Shown: piece after piece, positions 1 through 6,264 of the stretch
Numbering within the stretch: position 1 is the stretch's first letter
Layout of the letters: the number at the start of each line of letters is the position of its first letter
Assembly: GCA_002451055.1 (NCBI GenBank)
Contig: DKBD01000039.1
Coordinates: 10,777 to 25,167, forward strand
Direction: 5' to 3'
Source of the DNA: Nitrospira sp. UBA6909
GTDB lineage: Bacteria > Nitrospirota > Nitrospiria > Nitrospirales > Nitrospiraceae
DNA length: 14,391 bases
Made by a program: the position numbers and the translations under genes
Notes under the pieces: model-generated
What the model saw: the letters and a program-made list of their open reading frames with translations, nothing else
Databases searched by the model: none
What the model was told of the DNA's origin: nothing

Positions 1-2
1 CT

Positions 3-461
3 GATACGAGCGTCACTCACATTAGTACGTCAGACCACCGATTCACACTGGAGGCATCTACATTTCGCACGATTGGCGGCACAGTGGAATTGATCAACCC
101 CCCGGCTATCGATGATCGTGATGATGCGACAGTGATCGTCGTGGCGAAGCAAGTGCTTTCCAGCGGGCCAACGGTCACGGTTAGGTCGCAGGTGGCTCCG
201 TTAAGGCATAGTAGCCCTGACACAGTTGGAGATTATGAATATGGTCTAGTTCTTCCTATTGCGGCTCCGTCGAAAGCCGCGTACGGCCCCTTGCCGATTG
301 ACCCTGGTTCAGCGGGGCAGACCACGGTAGCTGGCATCTATTCTGTTCACGGAACAGCTCAAACACCAACGGTGTCGTATGTGACTCAGAATCCAGGACT
401 TTCATCCGTGGATATCTCTACAAGCCATCAGCCAGACCAGGACTTCACGCTAGCGCCATGA
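3..461 (+). CDS. C-terminal part of a probable secreted beta-rich protein (5' end outside the window)
   Basis: The frame is open from the left edge to a TGA, giving 152 residues with no stop upstream, so the true start lies outside the window. I do not recognise the family. The visible part is rich in Thr, Ser, Val, Gly and Pro and poor in Lys, with no cysteine and no membrane segment, as is common in exported beta-sandwich proteins. The motif ISTS followed by FTL occurs at visible residues 7-16 (ISTSDHRFTL) and again at the very end (ISTSHQPDQDFTL, then AP). The two copies lie about 134 residues apart, which suggests the visible part is one repeat of a multidomain extracellular protein, perhaps of the carboxypeptidase-regulatory or Ig-like kind. 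That reading is inference. A GTG at 84 could serve as a start but would cut into the repeat. A strong hairpin follows the stop. Confidence 0.65.
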   Translation, partial: DTSVTHISTSDHRFTLEASTFRTIGGTVELINPPAIDDRDDATVIVVAKQVLSSGPTVTVRSQVAPLRHSSPDTVGDYEYGLVLPIAAPSKAAYGPLPIDPGSAGQTTVAGIYSVHGTAQTPTVSYVTQNPGLSSVDISTSHQPDQDFTLAP

Positions 462-473
462 GTCAGGGCTCTG

Positions 474-502
474 TCGGGCAGCAGGATCAGACTGCTGCCC
501 GA
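474..502 (+). terminator. Perfect 11-bp hairpin after the left-edge gene
   Basis: TCGGGCAGCAG (474-484) pairs exactly with CTGCTGCCCGA (492-502) around a 7-base loop, starting 12 bases after the stop codon. No T-tract follows, so it is either an intrinsic terminator of the U-poor kind or an mRNA 3'-end stabiliser. Confidence 0.55.
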
Positions 503-863
503 TGGGGGTAGGCTTCTCGGAAACTGGTTCTCTTTTCCTCGCCACGCAGACAGGTCAATCACCAGACGGTGTACAGTATCAGGCTCCTGATGGGAGATCT
601 GTCGGATGTCAGGATCTTGATCAGGAAAGTGGGCGATGGCATGTCTGCCATGTGTTCTTTTCTCTTCTTGTGAGGCGGCATGGCCGATCGCCTACTGCGC
701 ACATTGACCGAGCACCGTTTGTGACTTCTACTCTTTCTTTGCTTCCTCGAGGGGGAGGCTGGTTGCTTCTCCATTGCGCGCATGCGCCGAGCACATCGTT
801 CTCCGCTCATAAAGCGTTGAACTGGAAGATGTGCGGGGCGCGCGAGCACGAGGAGTAACCAGC
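503..863. other. Intergenic stretch with no convincing gene
   Basis: The region lies between the left-edge gene and the 3' end of the minus-strand Fe-S operon. Open frames here (for example 502-858 on the plus strand) have low-complexity, family-less translations and no Shine-Dalgarno sequence. Visible structure: an inverted repeat ATCAGG/CCTGAT at 578-591; a hairpin ATGGCA/TGCCAT (636-641 and 646-651, 4-base loop) followed on the plus strand by a T-rich run to about 669, which could be a weak terminator; and the 10-base palindrome GCGCATGCGC at 778-787. No obvious intrinsic terminator is seen immediately downstream of the minus-strand operon. Confidence 0.5.
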
Positions 864-1166
864 CTACCCAGTTTTTTTCTGCGGCTCCAGCAGCTTGTCT
901 CCCTTTTTGAAGACTCCGTAGATCGCGTGCGAGGGGCACGCGTCCAGGCAGAGCCGACAGCTTTCGAGGCAGCGAGAGGGGTCGAACTTGTACGGTGGCG
1001 TGGAGAGCCAGGCGCTGGTCGGACAGATGGGAATGCAGATTCCATTGTGGGTGCAACGGTCGGCATGGCGGACGAGGTGATCGCGCGCGATCATCATGGG
1101 CTTGACTCCTTCGAAGAGACCTTGTGAGAAGATCTCGAACATGTTCTTTTTCGGTAAACTGCTCAC
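864..1166 (-). CDS. Ferredoxin-like protein with two Fe-S cluster motifs, the first atypical
   Basis: This 100-residue protein carries two ferredoxin-type motifs. The second is C66-x3-C70-x2-C73-x3-C77-Pro. The first is C38-x5-C44-x3-C48-Pro, in which the position of the usual second cysteine is Asn41. By the pairing rule of bacterial two-cluster ferredoxins, one cluster would use C66, C70, C73 and C48. The other would have only C38, C44 and C77, as in seven-iron [3Fe-4S][4Fe-4S] ferredoxins. Likely role: a soluble cytoplasmic electron carrier or a small electron-transfer subunit; the partner is unknown. It is the last gene of a four-gene operon. Its GTG start overlaps the preceding stop as GTGA, which implies translational coupling. 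An in-frame ATG at 1142 would give a 92-residue form with both motifs intact. Confidence 0.82.
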   Translation of the reverse strand: MSSLPKKNMFEIFSQGLFEGVKPMMIARDHLVRHADRCTHNGICIPICPTSAWLSTPPYKFDPSRCLESCRLCLDACPSHAIYGVFKKGDKLLEPQKKTG

Positions 1167-1576
1167 TTCCAGTCCTGTACGAGGGCTTTCAAGCGGACTT
1201 TCAATTCGGGGATCTGCTCGATGTTATTGAGAATCGCCCCGATGATTTTTTCCAGTCTGGCCAAACGGAGGGACTCTTTGTCCTTCTGCGCCAGCCGATC
1301 ATACTCCTGGTAAGCCTCTGAGTGTCTGGGCTCCAGATACGTTCTGGCGTCCACGAGAGCTTGGCCCAGCTCCCATGCCTCGGGTGCCAGGGGAGGGACG
1401 ACGATAAACGTGCCGTCGGTGAAAGTGACAACGGCGGCACCTTGTTTGCCTGTCAGCGGCGTCACGGCTTCAACGGTCTTCCCTTGACAGGCCGACCATT
1501 CCGCCAGAAGTCCTGGAAATTGTTTGGCGAAGGCGACCTTCTCCAGGTTGGCCTTCCATTTGTCTTCCGTCGGCAT
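1163..1576 (-). CDS. Conserved-looking hypothetical protein in the Fe-S operon
   Basis: I do not recognise this 137-residue protein. It has no signal peptide or membrane segment and only one cysteine (C30), so it is not itself an Fe-S protein. The middle (about residues 33-61) alternates in a beta-strand manner and ends in hydrophobic strands around TFTDGTFIVVPP. The last third (about 85-137) is highly charged and helical, with Lys/Arg/Glu/Leu spacing suited to a coiled coil or partner-binding helix. The ATG is well supported by GGAG seven bases upstream. It begins 22 bases after the [2Fe-2S] ferredoxin gene, and its stop overlaps the start of the next ferredoxin. It is therefore almost certainly made together with those proteins and may be a partner or scaffold for them; that role is inference. 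Confidence 0.75.
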   Translation of the reverse strand: MPTEDKWKANLEKVAFAKQFPGLLAEWSACQGKTVEAVTPLTGKQGAAVVTFTDGTFIVVPPLAPEAWELGQALVDARTYLEPRHSEAYQEYDRLAQKDKESLRLARLEKIIGAILNNIEQIPELKVRLKALVQDWK

Positions 1577-1598
1577 CGGAAACTCCGAACCTACGACG

Positions 1599-1952
1599 CT
1601 AGGTGTTCTTGAGGGGAATGAGCGAATCCGGCACCGGATGATCCGGCATCAGCAGTCTGGTCACGATCTCGCCCTTGACGACGTGTCGCTCCATGATTTC
1701 GGTGACATCAGCTTCCGTGCCGACCCAGTACCAGACTCCTTCAGGATAAATAACAACGCTGGGCCCCATTTCGCAATGGTCAAGGCAGCCGGCCTTGTTG
1801 GCTCGCACGAGCCCCTTCAGATTCAGCCGTTTTGTTTCGCTCTTGAAATGAGCATGGAGCTTTTCCGACCCCAAGTTCGCGCAACAGCCTCGGGGATCAC
1901 CTTCGGCTCGTTGGTTGATGCAGATAAAAATATGTCGCTGAAATGGCGGCAT
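1599..1952 (-). CDS. Thioredoxin-like [2Fe-2S] ferredoxin
   Basis: The 117 residues fit the thioredoxin-fold [2Fe-2S] ferredoxin family (Aquifex aeolicus Fd4 type, related to the 24-kDa NuoE subunit of complex I). After a first strand (HIFIC) come the ligand candidates C11 and C23 or C24, then C56 and C60 in AGCLDHCEMGP, followed by the typical hydrophobic strand and Tyr-Pro-Glu-Gly turn (residues 66-72). The spacing of about 12, 32 and 4 residues matches the family. An extra adjacent cysteine (C23-C24) is present. Likely role: a low-potential one-electron carrier in the cytoplasm. It starts 12 bases after the upstream gene and shows no clear Shine-Dalgarno sequence, so it probably relies on translational coupling. 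The C-terminal 30 residues after the fold are a basic and Pro-containing tail. Confidence 0.87.
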   Translation of the reverse strand: MPPFQRHIFICINQRAEGDPRGCCANLGSEKLHAHFKSETKRLNLKGLVRANKAGCLDHCEMGPSVVIYPEGVWYWVGTEADVTEIMERHVVKGEIVTRLLMPDHPVPDSLIPLKNT

Positions 1953-1964
1953 GGCAAAAGCAAG

Positions 1965-2342
1965 TTAGACCGGCATGGTGGCCGTATTGAGCCGCTCCAT
2001 CAGCAGCCTGACATCTTGACCGGAAAGCAATGGCGACGGTTCCTGCGCCGCGTCCAGAATGGTCATCATTTCTCGAAGTCGGATGGAGGCCCGGAGAAAT
2101 TCATCGCCTTTGGTCAGTTCCGATCCCTGGCCGGCGCTCAGTTTATCGTACTCGGCACGAATGTCCCGAAAATCACGCTGGAGATTTTTGCGCATCGAAC
2201 AGGCGGTGCAATACCATTTGGGGGTTTGATCGGAGGAGGGGGAAAGGCGGTCATACGGGCGTCCAAAGAAATCTTTGCCAAGGGAGAACTTCATGAGAGG
2301 GCCGCCGGAGGCCCCACAGGCCTGACAGGTTCCATCGTCCAT
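1965..2342 (-). CDS. Small protein with two CxxC pairs (zinc-ribbon or rubredoxin-like), first gene of the Fe-S operon
   Basis: This 125-residue protein has CQAC at residues 6-9 and CTAC at 45-48, the arrangement of a four-cysteine zinc ribbon or rubredoxin-like site with a 35-residue insert. The insert holds a Phe/Lys/Gly-rich segment (KFSLGKDFFGRPYD) that looks like a compact beta region. The second half (about 50-120) is charged and predicted helical. No signal peptide or membrane segment is present. I do not recognise a named family. The ATG is supported by the purine run AGGGAGGGG about nine bases upstream. As first gene of the operon it follows the predicted promoter at 2388-2417. It could be a metal-binding regulator, a chaperone for cluster delivery, or a redox protein; the sequence does not decide between these. 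Confidence 0.78.
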   Translation of the reverse strand: MDDGTCQACGASGGPLMKFSLGKDFFGRPYDRLSPSSDQTPKWYCTACSMRKNLQRDFRDIRAEYDKLSAGQGSELTKGDEFLRASIRLREMMTILDAAQEPSPLLSGQDVRLLMERLNTATMPV

Positions 2343-2375
2343 TGCGTGATTCCCCTCCCTGGTCAGTTGGCATTG

Positions 2376-2391
2376 AGATGCGCGCGCATCT
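2376..2391. promoter_or_regulatory. 16-bp perfect palindrome, candidate operator
   Basis: AGATGCGCGCGCATCT is identical on both strands. It overlaps the predicted -10 box and start site of the minus-strand Fe-S operon and lies about 45 bases upstream of the divergent promoter of the S16 protease gene. This is where a dimeric repressor would block the operon. It could instead form a short hairpin in a plus-strand transcript, but the predicted plus-strand start lies downstream of it. Confidence 0.4.
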
Positions 2392-2417
2392 TACACCAGC
2401 GGTTTTTCGCGTGTCCA
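2388..2417 (-). promoter_or_regulatory. Predicted sigma70-type promoter of the Fe-S operon
   Basis: Read on the minus strand, TGGACA (2417-2412; five of six matches to TTGACA) and TAAGAT (2393-2388; four of six to TATAAT) are separated by 18 bases. Transcription would start near 2381, about 40 bases before the ATG at 2342. The -10 box overlaps the 16-bp palindrome at 2376-2391. Confidence 0.45.
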
Positions 2418-2433
2418 GTTGCCAGGGACGCTC

Positions 2434-2442
2434 TGCTATAGT
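2434..2442 (+). promoter_or_regulatory. Predicted extended -10 promoter of the S16 protease / ald operon
   Basis: TGC-TATAGT is an extended -10 element (TGn followed by a five-of-six match to TATAAT). A good -35 at normal spacing is not visible, which extended -10 promoters tolerate. Transcription would begin near 2449, leaving a leader of about 19 bases that includes the Shine-Dalgarno GGGGAG at 2453-2458. Confidence 0.4.
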
Positions 2443-2467
2443 TGATCCAAACGGGGAGAGATGGACT

Positions 2468-3364
2468 ATGAGATACGGAATCTCCGCCGCCGCGTTCTTG
2501 GCGGCCGTCTTTGCGAGCGGGAACGGTCAGGCTGGCATGTGGAAGTGTATCCAGCCGGATGGGACGGTTCTCTTTCAAGATCGAGGTGGATCCGGTTGCC
2601 GCGAGTTGGGCCCCGCAACCCAACTCCAGTCTGCCAGATTTCCAGGCGAGCGCGGTTCGATCGAATCGCGGACTAGCCTCGAGTCGACGGAGCCGCACCC
2701 TTCGCCGGATAAAACGGCGAGGCAGACGTTCTCGTCACGACCGTTTGCACCGACTTCGCGAACCGTTCCGGCCTTGAGTTTCCATGATCTCCATCCGGGA
2801 TTGAGGGCCAAGGGCTGGAATATCCCCAATAAAGGTGATATCCAATTGCTGCAAGTTGATGTGAGTTATGTGCCGGCGGGCGACGGCCCGTTTCTCACGA
2901 CGGATCATCATTTCATGAATGGAGCGAGGCAAGCCTTGGGAGTGGCGATTCTGGCGGCGGCTAAGGCGACTCGGTACGATCCGCGATTCCTCAACGTGCA
3001 ATTGACCATCCCCATGGTGGCTGGTTCATTTCACAGTGGGGCTCGTGTCGATGGGCCGAGCGCCGGTGCCGTCTGGGCAGTTGCCGTCACCTCGGCGATT
3101 CTGGGCGATCCGGTGCGCCAGGATCTGTGTTTTTCCGGCACTATCGATATGAATCTCACGGTCGGGCCGGTGGGGGGGCTGGAGCATAAGATCGAGGGGT
3201 GCCATTTGCTCCCACAGTTTCGTGAGTTGATGGTGCCGGCTGGGCAGCGGACGTTTGCGCTGACCGATAAAGGTATGGGGCGATCCATCAAAGTGACGGA
3301 AGTCTCGAGCCTGGCTGAAGCCTACGAACTTGCAACGGGCCAACCTCTCAGGTCTGCTCAATAG
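2468..3364 (+). CDS. Exported stand-alone Lon-type (S16) serine protease with N-terminal DUF4124-like domain
   Basis: The ATG at 2468 is preceded by GGGGAG and begins a clear signal peptide (residues 1-22, hydrophobic core, Ala-rich, likely cut after GQA). Residues 24-48 (MWKC, then PDGTVLFQD, then GC) resemble a DUF4124 domain, with C27 and C44 able to form a disulphide. A low-complexity Ser/Pro/Arg linker runs to about residue 100. Residues 125-290 form a Lon protease domain. S198 lies in DGPSAG and K241 in GGLEHK; the Ser-Lys distance of 43 equals that of E. coli Lon (S679-K722). No AAA+ ATPase or PDZ domain is present in the 298 residues. It should act in the periplasm or outside the cell as a Ser-Lys peptidase without ATP. 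The stop overlaps the ribosome-binding site of alanine dehydrogenase. An upstream start at 2342 would destroy the signal peptide and is unlikely. Confidence 0.85.
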   Translation: MRYGISAAAFLAAVFASGNGQAGMWKCIQPDGTVLFQDRGGSGCRELGPATQLQSARFPGERGSIESRTSLESTEPHPSPDKTARQTFSSRPFAPTSRTVPALSFHDLHPGLRAKGWNIPNKGDIQLLQVDVSYVPAGDGPFLTTDHHFMNGARQALGVAILAAAKATRYDPRFLNVQLTIPMVAGSFHSGARVDGPSAGAVWAVAVTSAILGDPVRQDLCFSGTIDMNLTVGPVGGLEHKIEGCHLLPQFRELMVPAGQRTFALTDKGMGRSIKVTEVSSLAEAYELATGQPLRSAQ

Positions 3365-3371
3365 GTGTTGC

Positions 3372-4475
3372 ATGATTATCGGTGTACCAAAGGAAATCAA
3401 AGATCACGAATATCGTGTGAGTCTGACTCCCGACGGGGCGGCGGCGTTACGCCATGCCGGGCATGAGGTCTGGGTCGAGCAGGCCGCCGGGCAGGGAAGC
3501 GGGTTTGCCGATGATGAGTACCGCAATGCCGGAGCTTCGATTGCCGCTTCCAAAGAAGAGATCTTCAAGAAAGCCGATTTGATCGTGAAGGTCAAGGAAC
3601 CGTTGCTTTCAGAGACCCATCTGTTCCGTCCCGGCCAGGTTTTGTTCACCTATCTCCATTTGGCCTCGTTACCGGAGCTGACCACATCTTTGCTGGAGAG
3701 GAACATTACAGCGATCGCCTATGAAACAACCGTAGACGGAGACGGCGGTTTGCCGATGCTGAAGCCGATGAGCGAAATTGCCGGACGGATGTCGGTACAG
3801 ATCGGTGCGCACTACCTGGAGAAGACTCAAGGCGGGCGGGGTGTCCTCTTGGCAGGCGTGCCGGGCGTGGAGGCGGGCAAGGTCGTGGTGCTCGGCGCGG
3901 GAGTTGTGGGAACATCAGCGATCCGTATGGCTGTAGGACTAGGAGCGCAGGTGACCGTCGTCAACCTTGATGTGGAGCGGCTGCGTTATGTGGACGATCT
4001 GTATCGAGGTCGAATCGCAACACGCGCAGCAAGCTCCGCCGCTATCGAGCAGGCGGTCTGTGAGGCGGACCTTGTGATCGGAGCGGTACTGGTTCGCGGC
4101 GAAAAAGCGCCGAAGTTGGTATCACGTGACGTGGTCTCGCGGATGAAGCCTGGAGCTGTGGTGGTGGATGTCTCCGTGGATCAAGGCGGCTGTTTCGAGA
4201 CGACAAGGCCGACGACGCATTCCGATCCGGTCTACACCGTCGAGAGAGTGCTCCATTATTGCGTCGCCAACATGCCCGGCATTGTGCCGCGCACCTCGAC
4301 TCAGGCATTGACGAATGCCACTCTACCTTATATGATCCGTCTGGCATCGGACGGTGTCGAGCGGGCGATTCGCGCCGATCCTGGATTGGCGCAGGGTGTC
4401 AACCTCATAGATGGCCGGATTACCTGTAAGGGTGTGGCGGATGCCCATGGGTTGCCTTTTACCCCCGTCTTGTAA
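3372..4475 (+). CDS. ald: Alanine dehydrogenase
   Basis: This 367-residue enzyme interconverts L-alanine and pyruvate plus ammonium with NAD(H), in the cytoplasm. The family's key residues sit at the same numbers as in the Mycobacterium tuberculosis enzyme: R15, K75 (VKVKEP), H96 (YLHLAS) and D270 (SVDQGG). The Rossmann glycine motif GAGVVG is at 175-180 and the C-terminal [11 protein letters not shown] signature is intact, so the gene looks complete and active. At the end of the second Rossmann strand the usual Asp (position 198) appears to be Asn, with Asp at 200; this may alter cofactor handling. The ATG at 3372 is preceded by AGGTG, which overlaps the stop of the upstream protease gene (7-base gap). 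The two genes are therefore likely co-transcribed. Alanine from protein breakdown could feed nitrogen and carbon metabolism. Confidence 0.96.
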   Translation: MIIGVPKEIKDHEYRVSLTPDGAAALRHAGHEVWVEQAAGQGSGFADDEYRNAGASIAASKEEIFKKADLIVKVKEPLLSETHLFRPGQVLFTYLHLASLPELTTSLLERNITAIAYETTVDGDGGLPMLKPMSEIAGRMSVQIGAHYLEKTQGGRGVLLAGVPGVEAGKVVVLGAGVVGTSAIRMAVGLGAQVTVVNLDVERLRYVDDLYRGRIATRAASSAAIEQAVCEADLVIGAVLVRGEKAPKLVSRDVVSRMKPGAVVVDVSVDQGGCFETTRPTTHSDPVYTVERVLHYCVANMPGIVPRTSTQALTNATLPYMIRLASDGVERAIRADPGLAQGVNLIDGRITCKGVADAHGLPFTPVL

Positions 4476-4513
4476 GACAATCCCTATCCCGTTTTCTGTT
4501 TTCACGCTCTCGT

Positions 4514-4592
<79 letters not shown>

Positions 4593-4608
4593 CCGCACTT
4601 CGTGGGAA

Positions 4609-4647
4609 CCGGCGCCTCTTTATCGTCGTATCGAATTGAGGCGCCGG
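4609..4647 (+). terminator. GC-rich hairpin downstream of the tRNA
   Basis: CCGGCGCCTC (4609-4618) pairs perfectly with GAGGCGCCGG (4638-4647) around a 19-base loop, 18 bases after the CCA end. There is no T-tract. It probably ends or protects the tRNA transcript. Confidence 0.5.
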
Positions 4648-4982
4648 ATAAACACCTCCAGTAATCTTTGCCGCTTCCAAGCCAAGCTGGCTCGTACCGC
4701 GTGCGCGCTCTCCTTTTATTGTGAGTGGTGCACGCGGATAGACTCCTCAAGTCTCTTCTCACCCAGACGTCACTCGCCTGCGCAGGAAGCCACGATGTTT
4801 GGCCTTCGTAGCCGAAGCTGGTTCGGCGAAGTGGGCTGAAGCCGTGCGGTCTCACCACTCGAAATGGCGCCGTTCGTCAGCGCGGAATTGCAAAAGACGT
4901 GACGCGTGTGGGGAGGTGTGAGAATATCCGTGGAACACGAGGCTCGGCGCATTCTTCGGCTGGGCAAATCGCGGTAAGACGG
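4648..4982. other. Intergenic region with several hairpins and no convincing gene
   Basis: About 335 bases separate the tRNA hairpin from acylphosphatase. Three further foldable elements are visible. CCGCGTGCGC (4697-4706) pairs with GTGCACGCGG (4728-4737), with one G-U pair. AGACT/AGTCT pairs at 4740-4754. In the compound hairpin at 4804-4831, CTTC pairs with GAAG and, inside that, GCCGAA pairs with TTCGGC. Frames on the minus strand here are antisense to the tRNA or lack family features. A promoter for the acylphosphatase-sigma-apt genes should lie in this stretch, but I cannot point to a good -35/-10 pair. Confidence 0.5.
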
Positions 4983-5279
4983 ATGACTGAGTCGGCAAGA
5001 AAGGCGACAATTCGCGCGCATATCATGGTCAGTGGGCGTGTGCAAGGCGTGGGCTATCGCGCATTTGCGGCCCGCGCCGCGTCGAGCCGTGGCCTGTTCG
5101 GTGGAGTCAGAAATCTGGGTGACGGCCGGGTTGAGTTGGAAGTCGAAGGAGCGAAAGCCGCAATCGAAGCGCTGTTGCAAGAACTGATGGAAGGGCCGCC
5201 TGCGGCGCATGTGACGCAGATCGAGACGGAGTGGGCCGAGGCAGACGATCGATTTTCAACGTTCAGGATCTGGTACTAG
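4983..5279 (+). CDS. acyP: Acylphosphatase
   Basis: This 98-residue protein has the normal length and signature of acylphosphatase, which hydrolyses acyl phosphates such as carbamoyl phosphate and 1,3-bisphosphoglycerate. The motif GRVQGVGYR carries the phosphate-binding R26, and the catalytic Asn is N44 in GGVRNLGDGRVE. The R-to-N distance of 18 equals that in the human enzymes (R23 and N41). The C-terminus ends in the usual FRIWY-type strand. I chose the ATG at 4983 because the 28 residues added by a start at 4899 are not part of the fold. The ribosome-binding site is weak (GGTAAGACGG). It is followed 27 bases later by the sigma factor gene and is probably transcribed with it. The physiological role of bacterial acylphosphatases is generally unclear. 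Confidence 0.93.
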   Translation: MTESARKATIRAHIMVSGRVQGVGYRAFAARAASSRGLFGGVRNLGDGRVELEVEGAKAAIEALLQELMEGPPAAHVTQIETEWAEADDRFSTFRIWY

Positions 5280-5306
5280 CAAGACAGGGAATAGGGAGTC
5301 TTTTTC

Positions 5307-6260
5307 ATGAGTCGCCAACGTGGAGCGCGTCTTGAGGTGAGTGAGTCTCGACGGCAGGCTGCCGGTGGTGTCGATGATTCCGAACACGAGAATGTGCCGG
5401 ATCATCTGGAAAAGGAGTCCGGCCGATCAGAGGGGCTTGATACGCTCAAGAGTTATCTCAGGGAGGTCCGGCGGTCGACCCTCTTGACGTTCAAGCAAGA
5501 GCAGCAACTCGGCAAGCGGGTCATGGCCGGCGATGAGGCTGCCCGCCAACAAATGATCGAGTCCAATTTGCGCCTCGTCATCAGCATCGGCAAGCGCTAT
5601 ATGCATCGCGGGTTCCCTTTTTCCGACATCGTGGAAGAAGGCAACTTGGGGTTGATCAAGGCTGTCGAAAAATTCAATTACAAACGCGGGTTCCGGTTCA
5701 GCACCTATGCCTCGTGGTGGATCAGACAGTACATCGAACGAGCCATCATCAATCAAGGCAAGTTGGTACGGTTGCCGGTTCATGTCGTTGAGCGATTGAA
5801 CCGCTATCTCGGAAGGACCGAGCAGTTGGTGCAGGAGCTTGGCCGCGAGCCGACGGCGAACGAAGTCGCCGTGAAGATGAAAACATCGGAGGAAGAGGTG
5901 CTGGATCTCAAACAATTGGTCCGGACAACCTGTTCGCTCGATAGTCCGATCAATGATCGGACCGATACCTTTCTCCGCGACGTGATCGAAGATCCTGCCG
6001 GTCTTTCTCCTGATCAAACCGCCGACGGCGTGCGCCGGCGTACGGAATTGATGGCCTGGGTAAGGGAGTTGCCTGAAAAAGAGCAAACTGTTATTGTGTC
6101 GCGGTTTGGGCTCGATGGAGACGAGGGAAAGACGCTGGAAGAGATCGGCCGTGAGATGGGATTGACCCGCGAACGGGTGCGACAGATCGAGATGACGGCG
6201 TTGGTTCGGCTTCGCAATACTATTGAACGGAAAACTATGACACAGGCGGACTTGCTGTAA
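5307..6260 (+). CDS. rpoS: RpoS-like sigma70-family (group 2) RNA polymerase sigma factor
   Basis: The 317 residues contain regions 1.2 to 4 of a primary-like sigma factor but no region 1.1. Region 1.2 lies at about 45-77. Region 2 spans about 82-152, with the core-binding and -10-recognition helices ([14 protein letters not shown], then [15 protein letters not shown]). Region 3 is at about 160-205. Region 4.2 has the -35-binding helix-turn-helix ([20 protein letters not shown], 276-295). Length and layout match E. coli RpoS rather than RpoD. The first 44 residues are charged and look disordered. The ATG is well placed behind AGGGAG with an 8-base spacer. It would direct RNA polymerase to stress or stationary-phase promoters. 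The name rpoS is by similarity; an alternative is a lineage-specific group 2 sigma with another regulon. apt follows after only 4 bases. Confidence 0.88.
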   Translation: MSRQRGARLEVSESRRQAAGGVDDSEHENVPDHLEKESGRSEGLDTLKSYLREVRRSTLLTFKQEQQLGKRVMAGDEAARQQMIESNLRLVISIGKRYMHRGFPFSDIVEEGNLGLIKAVEKFNYKRGFRFSTYASWWIRQYIERAIINQGKLVRLPVHVVERLNRYLGRTEQLVQELGREPTANEVAVKMKTSEEEVLDLKQLVRTTCSLDSPINDRTDTFLRDVIEDPAGLSPDQTADGVRRRTELMAWVRELPEKEQTVIVSRFGLDGDEGKTLEEIGREMGLTRERVRQIEMTALVRLRNTIERKTMTQADLL

Positions 6261-6264
6261 TCCC

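Noticed and set aside
502..858. 118-residue plus-strand open frame in the left intergenic region
   Set aside because: No Shine-Dalgarno sequence, no recognisable domain, erratic composition, and the start lies inside the hairpin at 474-502.
2419..2424. TTGCCA as a -35 box for the S16 protease gene
   Set aside because: Only 12 bases separate it from TATAGT, too short for a sigma70 promoter; the extended -10 explains the site better.
1524..2441. 305-residue plus-strand open frame
   Set aside because: It is antisense to the Fe-S operon, where two minus-strand genes show clear ferredoxin motifs; its own translation has no family features.
2342..2467. Longer start for the S16 protease gene
   Set aside because: The upstream codons run through both predicted promoters and would bury the signal peptide; ATG 2468 has a good ribosome-binding site.
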